This document shows positions 47,785 through 57,855 of a DNA stretch of 64,000 nucleotides, in pieces (the stretch's first letter is position 1; each line of letters begins with the position of its first letter). Source of the DNA: Montifringilla adamsi (lineage: Eukaryota > Chordata > Aves > Passeriformes > Passeridae); contig JAGGNK010015225.1 of NCBI GenBank assembly GCA_017590115.1, positions 434,001 through 498,000 on the forward strand. Direction: 5' to 3'. Position numbers and translations under genes: made by a program. Under the pieces are notes generated by a model, which worked only from the letters and a program-made list of their open reading frames with translations, had not been told where the DNA came from and did not search any database.

Positions 47785-49704
47785 TGAAAGTGCTGGTCTG
47801 AAATGCAGAAATCAGGGGTGTGGCAGCTCTCAGGGGGACGTGCAGAGCTGCAGTCATGAAAACTGGCACATGTAATGTCAACCAGAAGTCATGGCTGTGC
47901 ATTTTTGCCTCCCAAAGATGTGTGGCCAAACTCCTGCTTGTCGCTTCCACAAAGGTTCCAACTGCTCCCTTTTAATCCTTCATTATCCGAGTCACACACC
48001 ACCAAAATTACCTGCAAACTCCCAGTATTGTAAATTATACAAATTATTATTACAAATCTCTACTCCACATGAACAAGGCCCAGGTGGACATTTGAAGAGT
48101 TAATGATACATTTTTCTGGCATAATTGATGTTTACTCCTTTTTTAGTTTGAGATACAAAAATGCCTAGAAGGCATACGGGACTTTAGGATCTCTTTTATA
48201 CCCTTAATTCCTGAAGATCATTACAATCAAGGAGACTTTAAATCCCCAGATAAGTCTCAGAAAAAGGGATGATGAATAGATAAGAAGCAGCAGTGTATTG
48301 CAATAATATTCATCCATAAATCTAATAGGGTACTTAGAGTGAAGGGAAGAGCTTGCAAAATAAAAGTGAGGTGGGAGGAGGGGTGGGCATTCAGCCCAAC
48401 ACAAAAGTGTGAGCAGTACCCTGTGGATGAATCACACTCTTTTCATCAAAAACAAGCAGTCCCATGACACCAGAACAGGGTTTGGTTTCCAGAACTCCAT
48501 TTGGGGTGAACCAAACACTTCTTTATCAGTCTCTCCTCTCCCCAGTTGCTCTTTCTCCTTAAAACCTGTAAGGTGCTTTGTGATTTTTGGTTAAATTCAG
48601 CCAGGGTGTTTCACAGCTCTTGGAAAGAAAGATGCAGAGACAACAGAAAAATTCTTCCTTAAGAAATCAGAGATTTAAGGCTGCCTGGCCTCTTTTTCGC
48701 CCCCTCCCTTTAAGGGGGTTTGGAAACATGGGTTTAGGGGAGTTTAGGAACACTGGTTGTCTTCCAGGAGGGATGAGAGGCAACAGCCCCAAACCCAAGT
48801 ATCTCACATTAAGGAATTCAGTGTTTCCTTGGTGTCTCTGAAGCTCCAGCGTTGTCCTGTGTGGGAAATTAGGACCAGGCCAGGAGGAGTGTGTGCTGCC
48901 CATGGGGACTGATTGTCAGAGACACTGCAGTGCAGAACACACACCCCCATTCCCAACCTAAGACATGCAGAGTGGAGAACAAGAATACCTTCTTCATTTT
49001 GCTTTCTGGAGCTCTCAGACCCAGAAGAAAAGATTTTGCAGCTGTAGATTGGTCTCTTGGCTGTACCTTCCTTGACTTTGTGAGGCCACTCTTCAGGAAG
49101 AAAGGCTGAGTTTCCTTGGGGATCACACAGCACTGGCTAAAGTGAGATGCCACCATATTGCTCTGCCATAATCTGGGATTTCAGGTACAGGAAAAGTAGT
49201 GCCACCCTATTGTTTTGCCTAATAAAGTGGACTGGAGTCAGAAGTCAGCTCATTGCAAAATACATCAGTAAGGAAACCCAGCAGGAAAGTTTGGCTTGTT
49301 GTGATTCCATGTTTTTTTCCTAACTTATATTGGAAAGTCTGGTTTTCCCAAGGGCAGAGAATTATTTGCCTCAGCAAAATCTGTATGAAACTGTATGTAT
49401 AATGTCCAAATCAACTCTCTCTGTCTATCCCACTTACAGCTTTCTTTTCCACTGTTTTTGGTGAAACAAAAATGACCTTTCAAATCAAAGACTTCTGAAG
49501 CCTATTACAGACAGCTTTCACTTTTCAAAATTATTTCAGCTTTGTAATAAAGACTCTTTTTTCCTTCCTCAATCTTCTGCTTCCTGCTCAGCACAAGGAG
49601 TTATGTTGTCTCAACTTTCCACACCCTTTAAAAAAATTATTGTATTAAGTTTTTCCTTTCCAAGTCTTCCCTCAAACTGTTTCTGGTGTTGGAAACAGTT
49701 AAAT

Positions 49705-49763
49705 ATAAAAAAAAAAAAACCAAAAAAACCACAAAACAAAACAAAAAACCCAAACAAACATAC
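49705..49763. repeat. A-rich low-complexity tract
   Basis: A13 followed by irregular AAAACC/CAAAA units. No retroposed gene was recognised next to it. Confidence 0.9.
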
Positions 49764-50599
49764 AAGAAAGTGAAGTTGAAGTTTGCTAATTGAGAACTTC
49801 TGCAAAAATTTGAAGTGCTGCAAAATATAAAATAGGAGAAAGAACATGAAGGAAAGCTAAAGTAAACAAGCAAAATGCTTGAATTGTTTGAAGTGTTTTT
49901 TTAAGATCAAATGTTTCCTACTACCAACACTGAAAACAATGGAAAGATGTCTGAAATTTTCTTCTGGTAATTGCATTCTTATCATCAATGTGGGGCACTG
50001 ATAAATACTCTTGGCACCTCCTTCCTGGTCTATAATGGGAAACATTAACTCAGCATAAACTCCAGTTTATCTTTAAGTTGTCTGAATTCACCAAGCCTTC
50101 CCAATATAATCTGCAGAGACCAACTTTCCACTGGGTAAGACCTTCATCCTTCTATTTCCCAAACTCCTGTGAATGTGCCTGCAAAGGTGGCAAAGAATCT
50201 CTTAGAAAAGTTAAGAAAACAAAGTACAACAAAAGAAGGAGCCCACTGGCATTGATGGACATGTGCACTGTTACCCCTCTGTAATTTATAATTTACAGGT
50301 CTCTGTGAATTTGACACGATTCTAGGACTGTTGTTGTAAGCTAGAGGGGGAGAAAACGGCTGAGTCCAAACTGAAATAATTATTTGTGGGAGTCAGAAAA
50401 TGAGTGTGTCAGTTGTTAGAAGAGAGTATCAGAAGCATGAAATATAGATCACCAGCACTGTAGCTGCAAGCGAGTTGTCCCTGCAGTGTTCTGTCAGACT
50501 GCTGCAGAATATCCTTGAAATCTTTTCTTTTCAAGAGGCAGCAACAGCTTCAAACCCTTTACTGGCATGTCCAATCTCAGGATGCAGTCCTTTGCCTGA

Positions 50600-50780
50600 G
50601 GAAGTTGTCACCCAGAGAGGCTGTGGATGGTCCATCCTTGGCAGTCTCCAAGGCCAGGTTGGATGGGGCTTGGAGCAACCTGGGATAGTGGAAGTTGTCC
50701 CTGCCCATGGCAGGAGGTGGGACTGGATGGGCTTAAACATCCATTTCAACCTAAAACGTCCAGTAATTCCATGATTCTCA
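50600..50780 (+). mobile_element. CR1 LINE, 3' end fragment
   Basis: Plus-strand CR1 of about 180 bp: 'ttgtcacccagagaggctgt', 'ggatggtccatccttggcag', 'caaggccaggttggatgggg', 'caacctgggatagtggaag' and the tail 'taattccatgattctc'. It is diverged at the 'tttcaacctaaaacg' segment. Confidence 0.93.
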
Positions 50781-53700
50781 GCCAGGATCAGAGCTAGGAA
50801 AGGCAGAGAAGTTGACTTGGAGTGCAGGGATGTATGGAAAGCCCAGGATATAACTTTCAACTTCTTATTTTTTGGATAGAGGAGCAGCTCAGTGCCATTA
50901 ACTTTAGACTCCCAGAGTGTGGGAAGCAGGTGTGGGCTCGTGCCCAGGGCACATTGCCAACATCAATCCCATGCCCAGGTCACTGAGTCACTTTAATGCT
51001 ACCCGGGCAATTGCATAACATTTAGCCACCTGAATTTGTGGGATCGTTGTCTTTTTCACACTGAGCTGAGAGGTGCCATTCTGGTGAGGGATGGGCTGGA
51101 AACCAAACATGGGCAGATGAGCTTTGCAGGGCTTATCTGGGAACACTCTCCTCAATGCTTCTGCTGGAGGCAGAGTCATCTTCACAGCAGCTGACCTTAA
51201 AAGTGGGAGCCTTGCTGGGGAGTTTGCAGCTCTGGTTAATCACTGGCAATAGCATAAATGCTGTGATTTTCAGCAGTGATGATAGGAAGTATCTGTAGGT
51301 GGCACTTTTCCCAGGGAAATGAGGATGCTGCCTGTTCTCTCTGCCTCTGTCCCAGCCACAAATCACAGGGGCTGCTTTCTGAAGGGTTCTGTACATGAGG
51401 GTTCATTGCTCTGTGCTCAAATGAATATTTAGGTCAGGCTTCTTCTAATAAACCAGAAAGACTTTTTGTTTGCCAGCTGTTAATATAAAAGGTAACACCA
51501 GCAAAGAGCGTTGGAGGAAGAGGTGAAATCTATTCCTTCAGGCTGCTTGAGAGAAGTGTGGTCACTGGATTTGATGGGGGTAAAATATTTCACACAAGAA
51601 CTTAAGGGAACAGGAGGAGATTCCCAGTCACTACACCATTATTCCTGATTCAGAATGGAGAGAAATTTTAACCATTGTGGTCCATGAGCCTTCCTTCTGT
51701 GCCAGCTAAAGAGCTGCCTCTGGTCATGCCTTTTATTCCTGCAAATTCCTGCCTGTCCCAGTTGCTGTTTCATTCCCAGAGGATCTCTAAAACTAAAGTT
51801 ATCTTCCAGTCTTTACCAGGGGGAGATGCTCTCAAGCCACAAACTTAAAAGCAAGAGAGAACCATGCCATAACCCAAGGCACAGACCATTGATTTCTACA
51901 AGAGTTATCACAGAAGAATCCCAGCACTAAACAAAGAGATTAGGAACTAATGAGGAAAAACATATCACTCACAATGCAAGTCAAAACAGGTCACTTTCCT
52001 TTTCCAAAGAACTGAGAAAAAGATTAACTTTCCAGCAGAACTTCCTTTGTCTCAGAGGAGAGCTCCTGACCCAAATGTCTATTGATGTCCTCCTCTCTGT
52101 TGGCAAAACAGAGATCATCACTTTACAGAGCCCATGCTGCTGAAATGAGTATAACAAATTAGCATTAAATCAAATGAAGTCTCTCTGTGGCTTTGGACAG
52201 CAAACTGCTGGGTCTTGATCTTAAACCTCAATAATGTTTCCAAAATGAGCTTCCATAGCAGGGCTCTGTCAGCAGGGCTGCAGCTGTGGAGAGCTGGGGG
52301 TTGAGCTAATCACCAAGAAGGGATTCACAGAGCCACCAGGAGCAGGGGTTTTTGTCTCCTGGGTGGGCACAGGCAGCCTCACAGTGAGGACCCATTAGTG
52401 ATGCAGCAAGATGTGTCATGGTAATGACTCTGAGCCCTGCTGCAAAGCCGTAGGGCACTGGTAAGGGTTGGTGCGTGGCAGAAATTTTGCACATCAGAGG
52501 AGAAATTAAGGGTTTTTCTTTCTGCTTTCTGCAAAGAGAGGTGAAATGAGCTTCTGTTGTGTTCAGTGCTGAAAACTGAAAAGTGGCTGCACAGTACAGC
52601 AGCACAGAATGTGAAAAATATAAAAGCTAAAACCTTGAAGCATCAATGTGAATTTGTATCTCAGATATTGCATGTGTGAGAGGTTCTGCAAATTCAGGTG
52701 TGTTTGAAACCACTGGACCAAAGGTGGAGAAGAGCCCTGGTTGAGACTGTGGGAGCTGCTCTTCACTCACAAAGGGAAAGTGGAGTGCACATCTAAAACT
52801 GAATATTTAACTCAATGAGGGAAAAAAGGTTTATGGATGAAGAGGAAAGGAAAATCACTTTTCTTTTTTGTGTTGATGGAGAGCTGAGGTCCAGCTTTCT
52901 AAGCCCTTGGGCAAACCTGAATTTGGGTTCTCAAAGCAGTTCAATCCACACCATCTGTGAAACAAACTTCCCATTCATAAATATGGAGTAATTAGAAAAA
53001 ATTTCCTTCAGGTCATTCGTGTAGGGACAGTGATATCTGTGCAGCATGAGATCTTGTAACATCTTTTACTTCCTTACTGAAGTGAAAGGATTCACAAGTG
53101 AGGCGAGTCCTACTCCTTAGTTCTGTCCATAAACCAAAGGAGAATTCCATGATATTCCCCATTATCATAATCAGTGTCAGAACTGCACACAGGTATTAGG
53201 ATTGCTAATTTACCATCGTTAAATCCACCAGTTTCTTGCAAACCTATAAATTACAAGTGCCCTTAGAATCTGGTTGTTCCCTACATGCACTGGTCAGGCC
53301 AGATCTGGGCTGGAAATGTCGTGGTCTGTAATTAACAGCTCATTAAGGAACTGAATCCACCCAGAGAAAACCAGCTGCTCTTTCCACACCCTGCACTAAC
53401 ACCAACCCTAAAGACAGACATGGCATTAAAGCTTCACTGCCCACCAGGAACAATGACCAGATTTTCCCTTTAAGCTGAGAAAAGCCTTGGAATATCAGGG
53501 ATGTATGAGACTGGTACAGGCTGAATCTCAACCCATCATGGCTGTTTGGGGGTGACCCTTGTTGATTTGCAGGGCTGTGATGATTTTCCTGGTGGCTGCC
53601 TGTCTTTATTTCCATTTATTGTGTTCTTCTTGCACAGTTTCAACTCCTTTTCCCAATGAGGAAGAATCCTGGTCTAGCTCTGAGAATTTGCCTGAGTGGT

Positions 53701-55368
53701 TGTAAAATTTTGATGAATTTTGAAAAGCCTGTCAATCCCTGTCCTGTCCTCTTGTTTCTGATTCTCACTTCACAATAAATGCAGGATGAAACCAGAGGAA
53801 GCAGCAGCCCCTGGAGTGGTTTAGAAACCTTTAACCAAGAGGAAAGGTTAATGGAGTAGAGTTAATGCAGTGGAGTTTATTTTTAATAGAAAAGAAGAGA
53901 CTTTGAGATGACTTGGCAGAAATCTTCAGCCTTAGGAAGGAAAAAGATGATAGTGGGTAGTTTTCTCTCTGATGTCATGGTTAATAAACTCAGGATATAA
54001 TTTAAAGCTGAGATTATTTGGGAGATGTGCCACATCAGGCAAAGGGAAGAAGATATAAGCAGTGAATTTCTAATAACTCAAAACCTCCTCCATACTTGGG
54101 TTAACAGTCCTCTGGATTTTCAGGTTTGTTTGTTATCCAGTAAAATCCACAAACACTGACCTTGATTCTTCACAGGGCTGCATTAATAAATTGTTGAAGA
54201 AAGGCAGCTCTGTAATTATGCCAGAGAACCTTTCTGCAGGTAGGCAAGTACTTGGTTTTCAAGGTGAAATAAAGTACCATATGTTAACATTTTGGGGGAT
54301 ATATTACAGTTTTATGTTTTCCTGTGGCTTAGATTTTTTCCCTTGGTAAATAATGGGAATGTGGAACGCCTCAAACCATGGACAGCATCAGTTGTTGGTT
54401 CATAAACATTTACAGAGAGCTTGGATGGCAGAGACTGAATAAGCACAAAGCATTTTAACTTCTGGATTTTTTTTCTTTTTTAATGTACCTTCCATTCAAT
54501 CAATTTGCAATTAACTACAGCCCTGACGCTTCTGGCTGTTTGAGCCAGCAGCACATCTATGTGCTGGAACCCAGTCTGCTGGACAGCAACCACGTGAAAA
54601 ATTGCTACTTTTTGGAAGATAATTTGGGAGAATGTCGGCGCCTCTTATCACAGCTTTGAATGGATGAAAATCCTGTCGCGTCTTAGGCACCTCATTCCCT
54701 GAGCCATCGCCCTGGAAGCTGGGTGGGAAAACCTCCCCTGAAGTGCATCAGCAGCTCCCTCAACACTTAAGGTGAGCTCTGTGGGTCTGAAGTGGGGCCT
54801 GGTGGCATCACTGTGCTCCAAGCCACGCTGCTCATTAGGTGATCTCAAGAGACGACACAAAGCTTTGGAAGCTCAATTAGCCCTTAATTAAGAGAACTTA
54901 AAGAAATGTAAGAGCTCTTAGCTGCTCTTACCACTCAAGCCATGATTAAAATGCTGCATCTAGCACTCGATAACCCCGTGCAATGAGGTGGGTTGGTGCC
55001 AGCTGGCTGGGAAGCAGCTTTGTGGAGGAGGAGCTGGGGGTTTTTGGCAACACATGAGTCAGCAGTGCATCCTTGTGGCAAACTGTGCTCAGGGAAGTGC
55101 TCACCAGGAGCTCCAGTGAATGGGTCCTTCACCTCTGAGCAGCAGTTCTGACACCACTTCTGCAATGCCGGGCCTTGCTCTGCACTTCCCAAAACACCAA
55201 AGCCTGGAGCACTCAGGGGTGAGCCCTGCAAAGTGTCACCAGGAGGTTCAGGGTCCTGGAGCACACAACGTGGGAATGGCTGAGAGCTGGGTGTGCTCAG
55301 CATGCCCAAGAGAAGGCTTGGTGACATCTTGTTGCCATCTGCAATATCCAGTGTGGCCCTGCAGAGAA
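50781..55368. other. Repeat-poor non-coding stretch
   Basis: About 4.6 kb without recognised elements or genes. Conserved-element-like, TAAT-rich complex blocks lie at 53150-53350 and 54840-54990. The minus frame at 54935-55417 (160 codons) runs into the LTR and has no recognised domain. The GGTGGA at 55369-55374 is the left target duplication of the next LTR. Confidence 0.4.
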
Positions 55369-55374
55369 GGTGGA

Positions 55375-55804
55375 TGTCATAGTTGAGATGGAGACGAAAC
55401 AAAGCAACACACTCCATTTTCAGAAGGCTTCAAACTGTTTTTATTCCAGCATGCTTGCTTTTTATACATTCTTACAAAACGCAGAAGTTTACACTTTACT
55501 CATTGATCAGGAAAGACAAACAAAGTGCTCATTGGAACAGGCAGCTGCAGTTTCTCGTATTTATCCTTCTTTCTGTCTTGTTGGTTTCTATGTCAATGAC
55601 CTTGGCAGGAAATTCTTTTAGGGGTAAACATGGATCCTCTTCTCAAGCATGGATCCTCTTCTCAAACATGGATCCTCTTCCCAAACATGGATCCTCTTCT
55701 CAAGCATGGATCCTCTTCCCAAACATGGATCCTCTTCTCAAACATGGATCCTCTTCTCAAACTTCTCTCTGGCTCACAGAAATCACTGTAAAACCTCTTC
55801 CACA
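55375..55804 (-). mobile_element. Solo LTR with internal 19-bp minisatellite, copy 2, exact 6-bp target duplication
   Basis: A 430-bp element with minus-strand termini TGTGGAAGAGG...ACTATGACA, flanked by the exact direct repeat GGTGGA at 55369-55374 and 55805-55810. A 6-bp duplication is typical of ERVK/betaretrovirus-like (ERV2) integrases. TATAAAAA lies at 55459-55466 and AATAAA at 55440-55445 (reverse complements on the plus strand). U3 carries seven 19-bp units. There is no retroviral interior on either side, so it is a solo LTR. The intact duplication and cleaner repeat units suggest it is younger than, or better preserved than, copy 1 at 29408-29814. Confidence 0.9.
55626..55760. repeat. 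19-bp minisatellite inside LTR, 7 units
   Basis: CATGGATCCT starts at 55629, 55648, 55667, 55686, 55705, 55724 and 55743, a strict 19-bp period. Units alternate between CTTCTCAA[A/G] and CTTCCCAAA endings, suggesting higher-order two-unit duplication. Confidence 0.95.
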
Positions 55805-55813
55805 GGTGGAGCC

Positions 55814-56305
55814 TGTCTATTTGAGATACAGAAAGACGGGGTCGACTGAAGAGTTTAAAAGATGGTTTATTGCAAAATCAGTCTCATGGAAGGGTGAGAC
55901 TATAAGGTTGTTACATCCAAAGCCATCACTTTAGAAGCCTTGCATCAGAAGCCATTATAATTCTAGTTACAATTTATAAATTTCTTATCCAACCAGCCAC
56001 TTCCACAAATCTTGCTAGCATCCTCATAACCAGTTGCTAATTGCTAAATTTTACACGATTTACTCCAATGCATCTTTTTCTATCCAGTCACACAACTCTA
56101 CAGAAACTTATTATTGTATCTTCTAACTTTCACCAACTCTACAACAAGTTCTATTTTTTAACTCTAAAACCTTGTATTGTCTCGCTTAGCATATTTGTTC
56201 ACTTATATGAGGCCTATATCTACTTGCTTAAAACATATTTCTGCTTAAACTACAAATCTTTATTCTTATTTCGTGTCTGTTTCACTGTTCTGTTCTAAAG
56301 CTCCA
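55814..56305 (-). mobile_element. Probable second LTR, unrelated family, abutting the previous one
   Basis: Read on the minus strand, this AT-rich element ends with a poly-A signal AATAAA (reverse complement at 55866-55871) and a U5-like 'gtcgaccccgtctttctgta' segment finishing TAGACA. A possible 5' end at 56305 (TGGAGC on the minus strand) gives a 4-bp direct repeat AGCC at 55810-55813 and 56306-56309, as in ERV1-like elements. Four bases can match by chance, and the real 5' end may lie up to about 100 bp further right. The sequence is unrelated to the LTR on its left. Confidence 0.6.
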
Positions 56306-56409
56306 AGCCTTCTCCAAGGTCTTATCCATCTCAATCTCTGAGTTTGTGTGCTCGAGGCCTTGGGAGCTCTCTGTGCTTGCATTTCCCACACCTGTCCAGG
56401 GCACAGGTG

Positions 56410-56580
56410 AAAAACCAGAGGTGATGGACGTAAGACATTCTTATTGGATATAATGGCCAAAAAAAGGCACCCTGTGACTGTTGAAACACTGGAATGGGCT
56501 TCCCAGAGAAACTGTTGGCTCTCCATCCTTGGAGAGATTCAAAACTTGGGTAGACAAGCTCTCCTGGAGCATGGCCTCTT
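56410..56580 (+). mobile_element. CR1 LINE fragment
   Basis: Plus-strand CR1 of a diverged subfamily: 'gacattcttattggatataa', 'aacactggaatgggcttccc', 'agagaaactgttggctctcc', 'atccttggagagattcaaa' and 'acttgggtagacaagctctc'. The terminal tail is missing; an AT-rich tract follows directly. Confidence 0.82.
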
Positions 56581-56589
56581 TTCTATCCT

Positions 56590-56750
56590 GTTTATGTTTT
56601 GTTTTGTTATGTTATGTTATGTTATATTCTATTACATTATACTATATTATTTATAATATTTATGATATTTATATTATATCAATACTATATTTATCATATT
56701 ATTTCATGTTATATCATATTATATCATATTTTATCACATTATATTATTCT
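56590..56750. repeat. AT-rich tract with GTTAT pentamers
   Basis: GTTAT pentamers (56607-56626) grade into roughly 120 bp of irregular TATAT/ATCATATT sequence, including repeated ATATCATATT-type units (56708-56735). It produces false Tyr/Ile/Leu-rich frames that mimic membrane segments. Confidence 0.93.
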
Positions 56751-56760
56751 CTAAAATTGA

Positions 56761-57700
56761 CTGCTGTCTCATGTAACAGATTTCTCCTTTTATCAGTGGA
56801 AAGAGCTCTCCGGTGAGGTTATCCTAACCTGCATGAGTGAAATTGAATGGACATAATCAGTATATCTTTACTAAAAATGTATTTTTGTCTGCATCAAGCC
56901 AAGAAATGAGAGAATTGATTCTTCCTGGAGAGGTTGTAACCTGCAGCAGAGTGTGAATAAAGAAAATCTGGGGGAAGCGATCTCTGGATCTAGAAGACGA
57001 CTGCTCTCGACAGACTCGGATATTTAATTTTTTCTCACTCTCTTAAATCAGGCCAGCTCTTGCCTGGGGCTCTTTTTGAGTCGTAGCATACAAATTGCTT
57101 TGGGGGCAACCATACCATGGAATTTCTGTCATGGGAAACACATGGAATGATAATAAAGACACGGACTGGAGGCAGGGAGATTTTGAGTCCGTGGCTCCCA
57201 GGCTTCAAGCAGGGTCTCCGAGCTTGCAGCAGCCTGGTGGTACAGAAGGAGCAGACAGACACTGAGCTATCAGATTGAGAACTGTGTTGTTCCATGAGAG
57301 ATATGAGCATAAGATGGGCTGTAGAGGGTCAGACAAAGCTTTCTGCCTCCCGAAATGGCTAACAGCAGATGCCTGGGGAACAGTGCGAGCACAGAGTGAT
57401 GCTTCTCCAATATGTTCTGCCTCTCTCCAGCAGGTGGGTAAGGGGGTTGAGAATTGCTGTTATCTTTGTATTTAGAAGGCCCTGATTTGACTTCTCCTCT
57501 GTCTTTTGCTGTTCCTGGGGGTACCTGGGCTTTGCTATAGGTCACATGGATACCCTTTGCTCTGGGTCAGCCCAGAAATGCCACAGGATGAACTCTGGGT
57601 TTGGTATTAAGAGTTCATGAACATTTACCTTCTCTTCATCTTTTTCATGCTGGTCCATCAAGGAGATTGTATTGATTGGAGTTTGATCTGAGCACCAAAC
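56761..57700. other. Non-coding stretch with an isolated LTR-like poly-A region
   Basis: No gene. AATAAA at 56956-56961 followed by CpG-containing 'gaagacgactgctctcgaca' resembles an LTR R/U5 segment, but no ends, TATA box or duplication can be defined. Confidence 0.35.
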
Positions 57701-57704
57701 TGGA

Positions 57705-57855
57705 GATTGTGGAACCACAGAATGGTTTGGGTTGGGAGGGACCTTAGAGATTGTCTCCACTTCCAATTCCAAAGGACACCTTCCACTATCCTAGGTTGCT
57801 CCAAGCCCCATCCAACCTGGCCTGGAACACTTCCAGGGATGGGGCATGAATGTTC
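57705..57855 (-). mobile_element. CR1 LINE, 3' end, minus strand
   Basis: The reversed CR1 tail 'ccacagaatggtttgggttg' is followed by 'ggagggaccttagagattgt', 'ggacaccttccactatccta', 'ggttgctccaagccccatcc' and 'aacctggcctggaacacttc'. About 150 bp remain. Confidence 0.94.

Larger units (their letters stand above)
43729..50600. other. Long non-coding stretch with simple repeats only
   Basis: About 6.9 kb with no recognised CR1, LTR or gene. It contains AAATA repeats (46181-46196), AAAC repeats (46984-47000), a GAT-type microsatellite (47759-47784) and an A-rich tract (49705-49763). The 190-codon minus frame at 47378-47950 crosses the GAT repeat, which reads as poly-Ile, so it is not credible as a gene. 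Overlapping plus frames at 45000-45577 (157 and 180 codons) have no domain I recognise. Confidence 0.45.

Noticed and set aside
47378..47950. 190-codon minus-strand frame with a hydrophobic poly-Ile segment resembling a membrane helix.
   Set aside because: The Ile run comes from the GAT microsatellite at 47759-47784; nothing else supports a gene.
29408..55804. The two minisatellite LTRs as the 5' and 3' LTRs of one provirus.
   Set aside because: They are 26 kb apart, the sequence between contains CR1 copies and other LTRs but no gag, pol or env, and copy 2 has its own exact target duplication, so they are independent solo LTRs.
56444..56816. Frames with Tyr/Ile/Leu-rich putative transmembrane stretches.
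   Set aside because: They are generated by the GTTAT/TATAT low-complexity tract downstream of a CR1 fragment.
56956..57030. AATAAA followed by CpG-containing sequence resembling an LTR R/U5.
   Set aside because: No TG/CA ends, TATA box or flanking repeat could be placed; kept only as a note.
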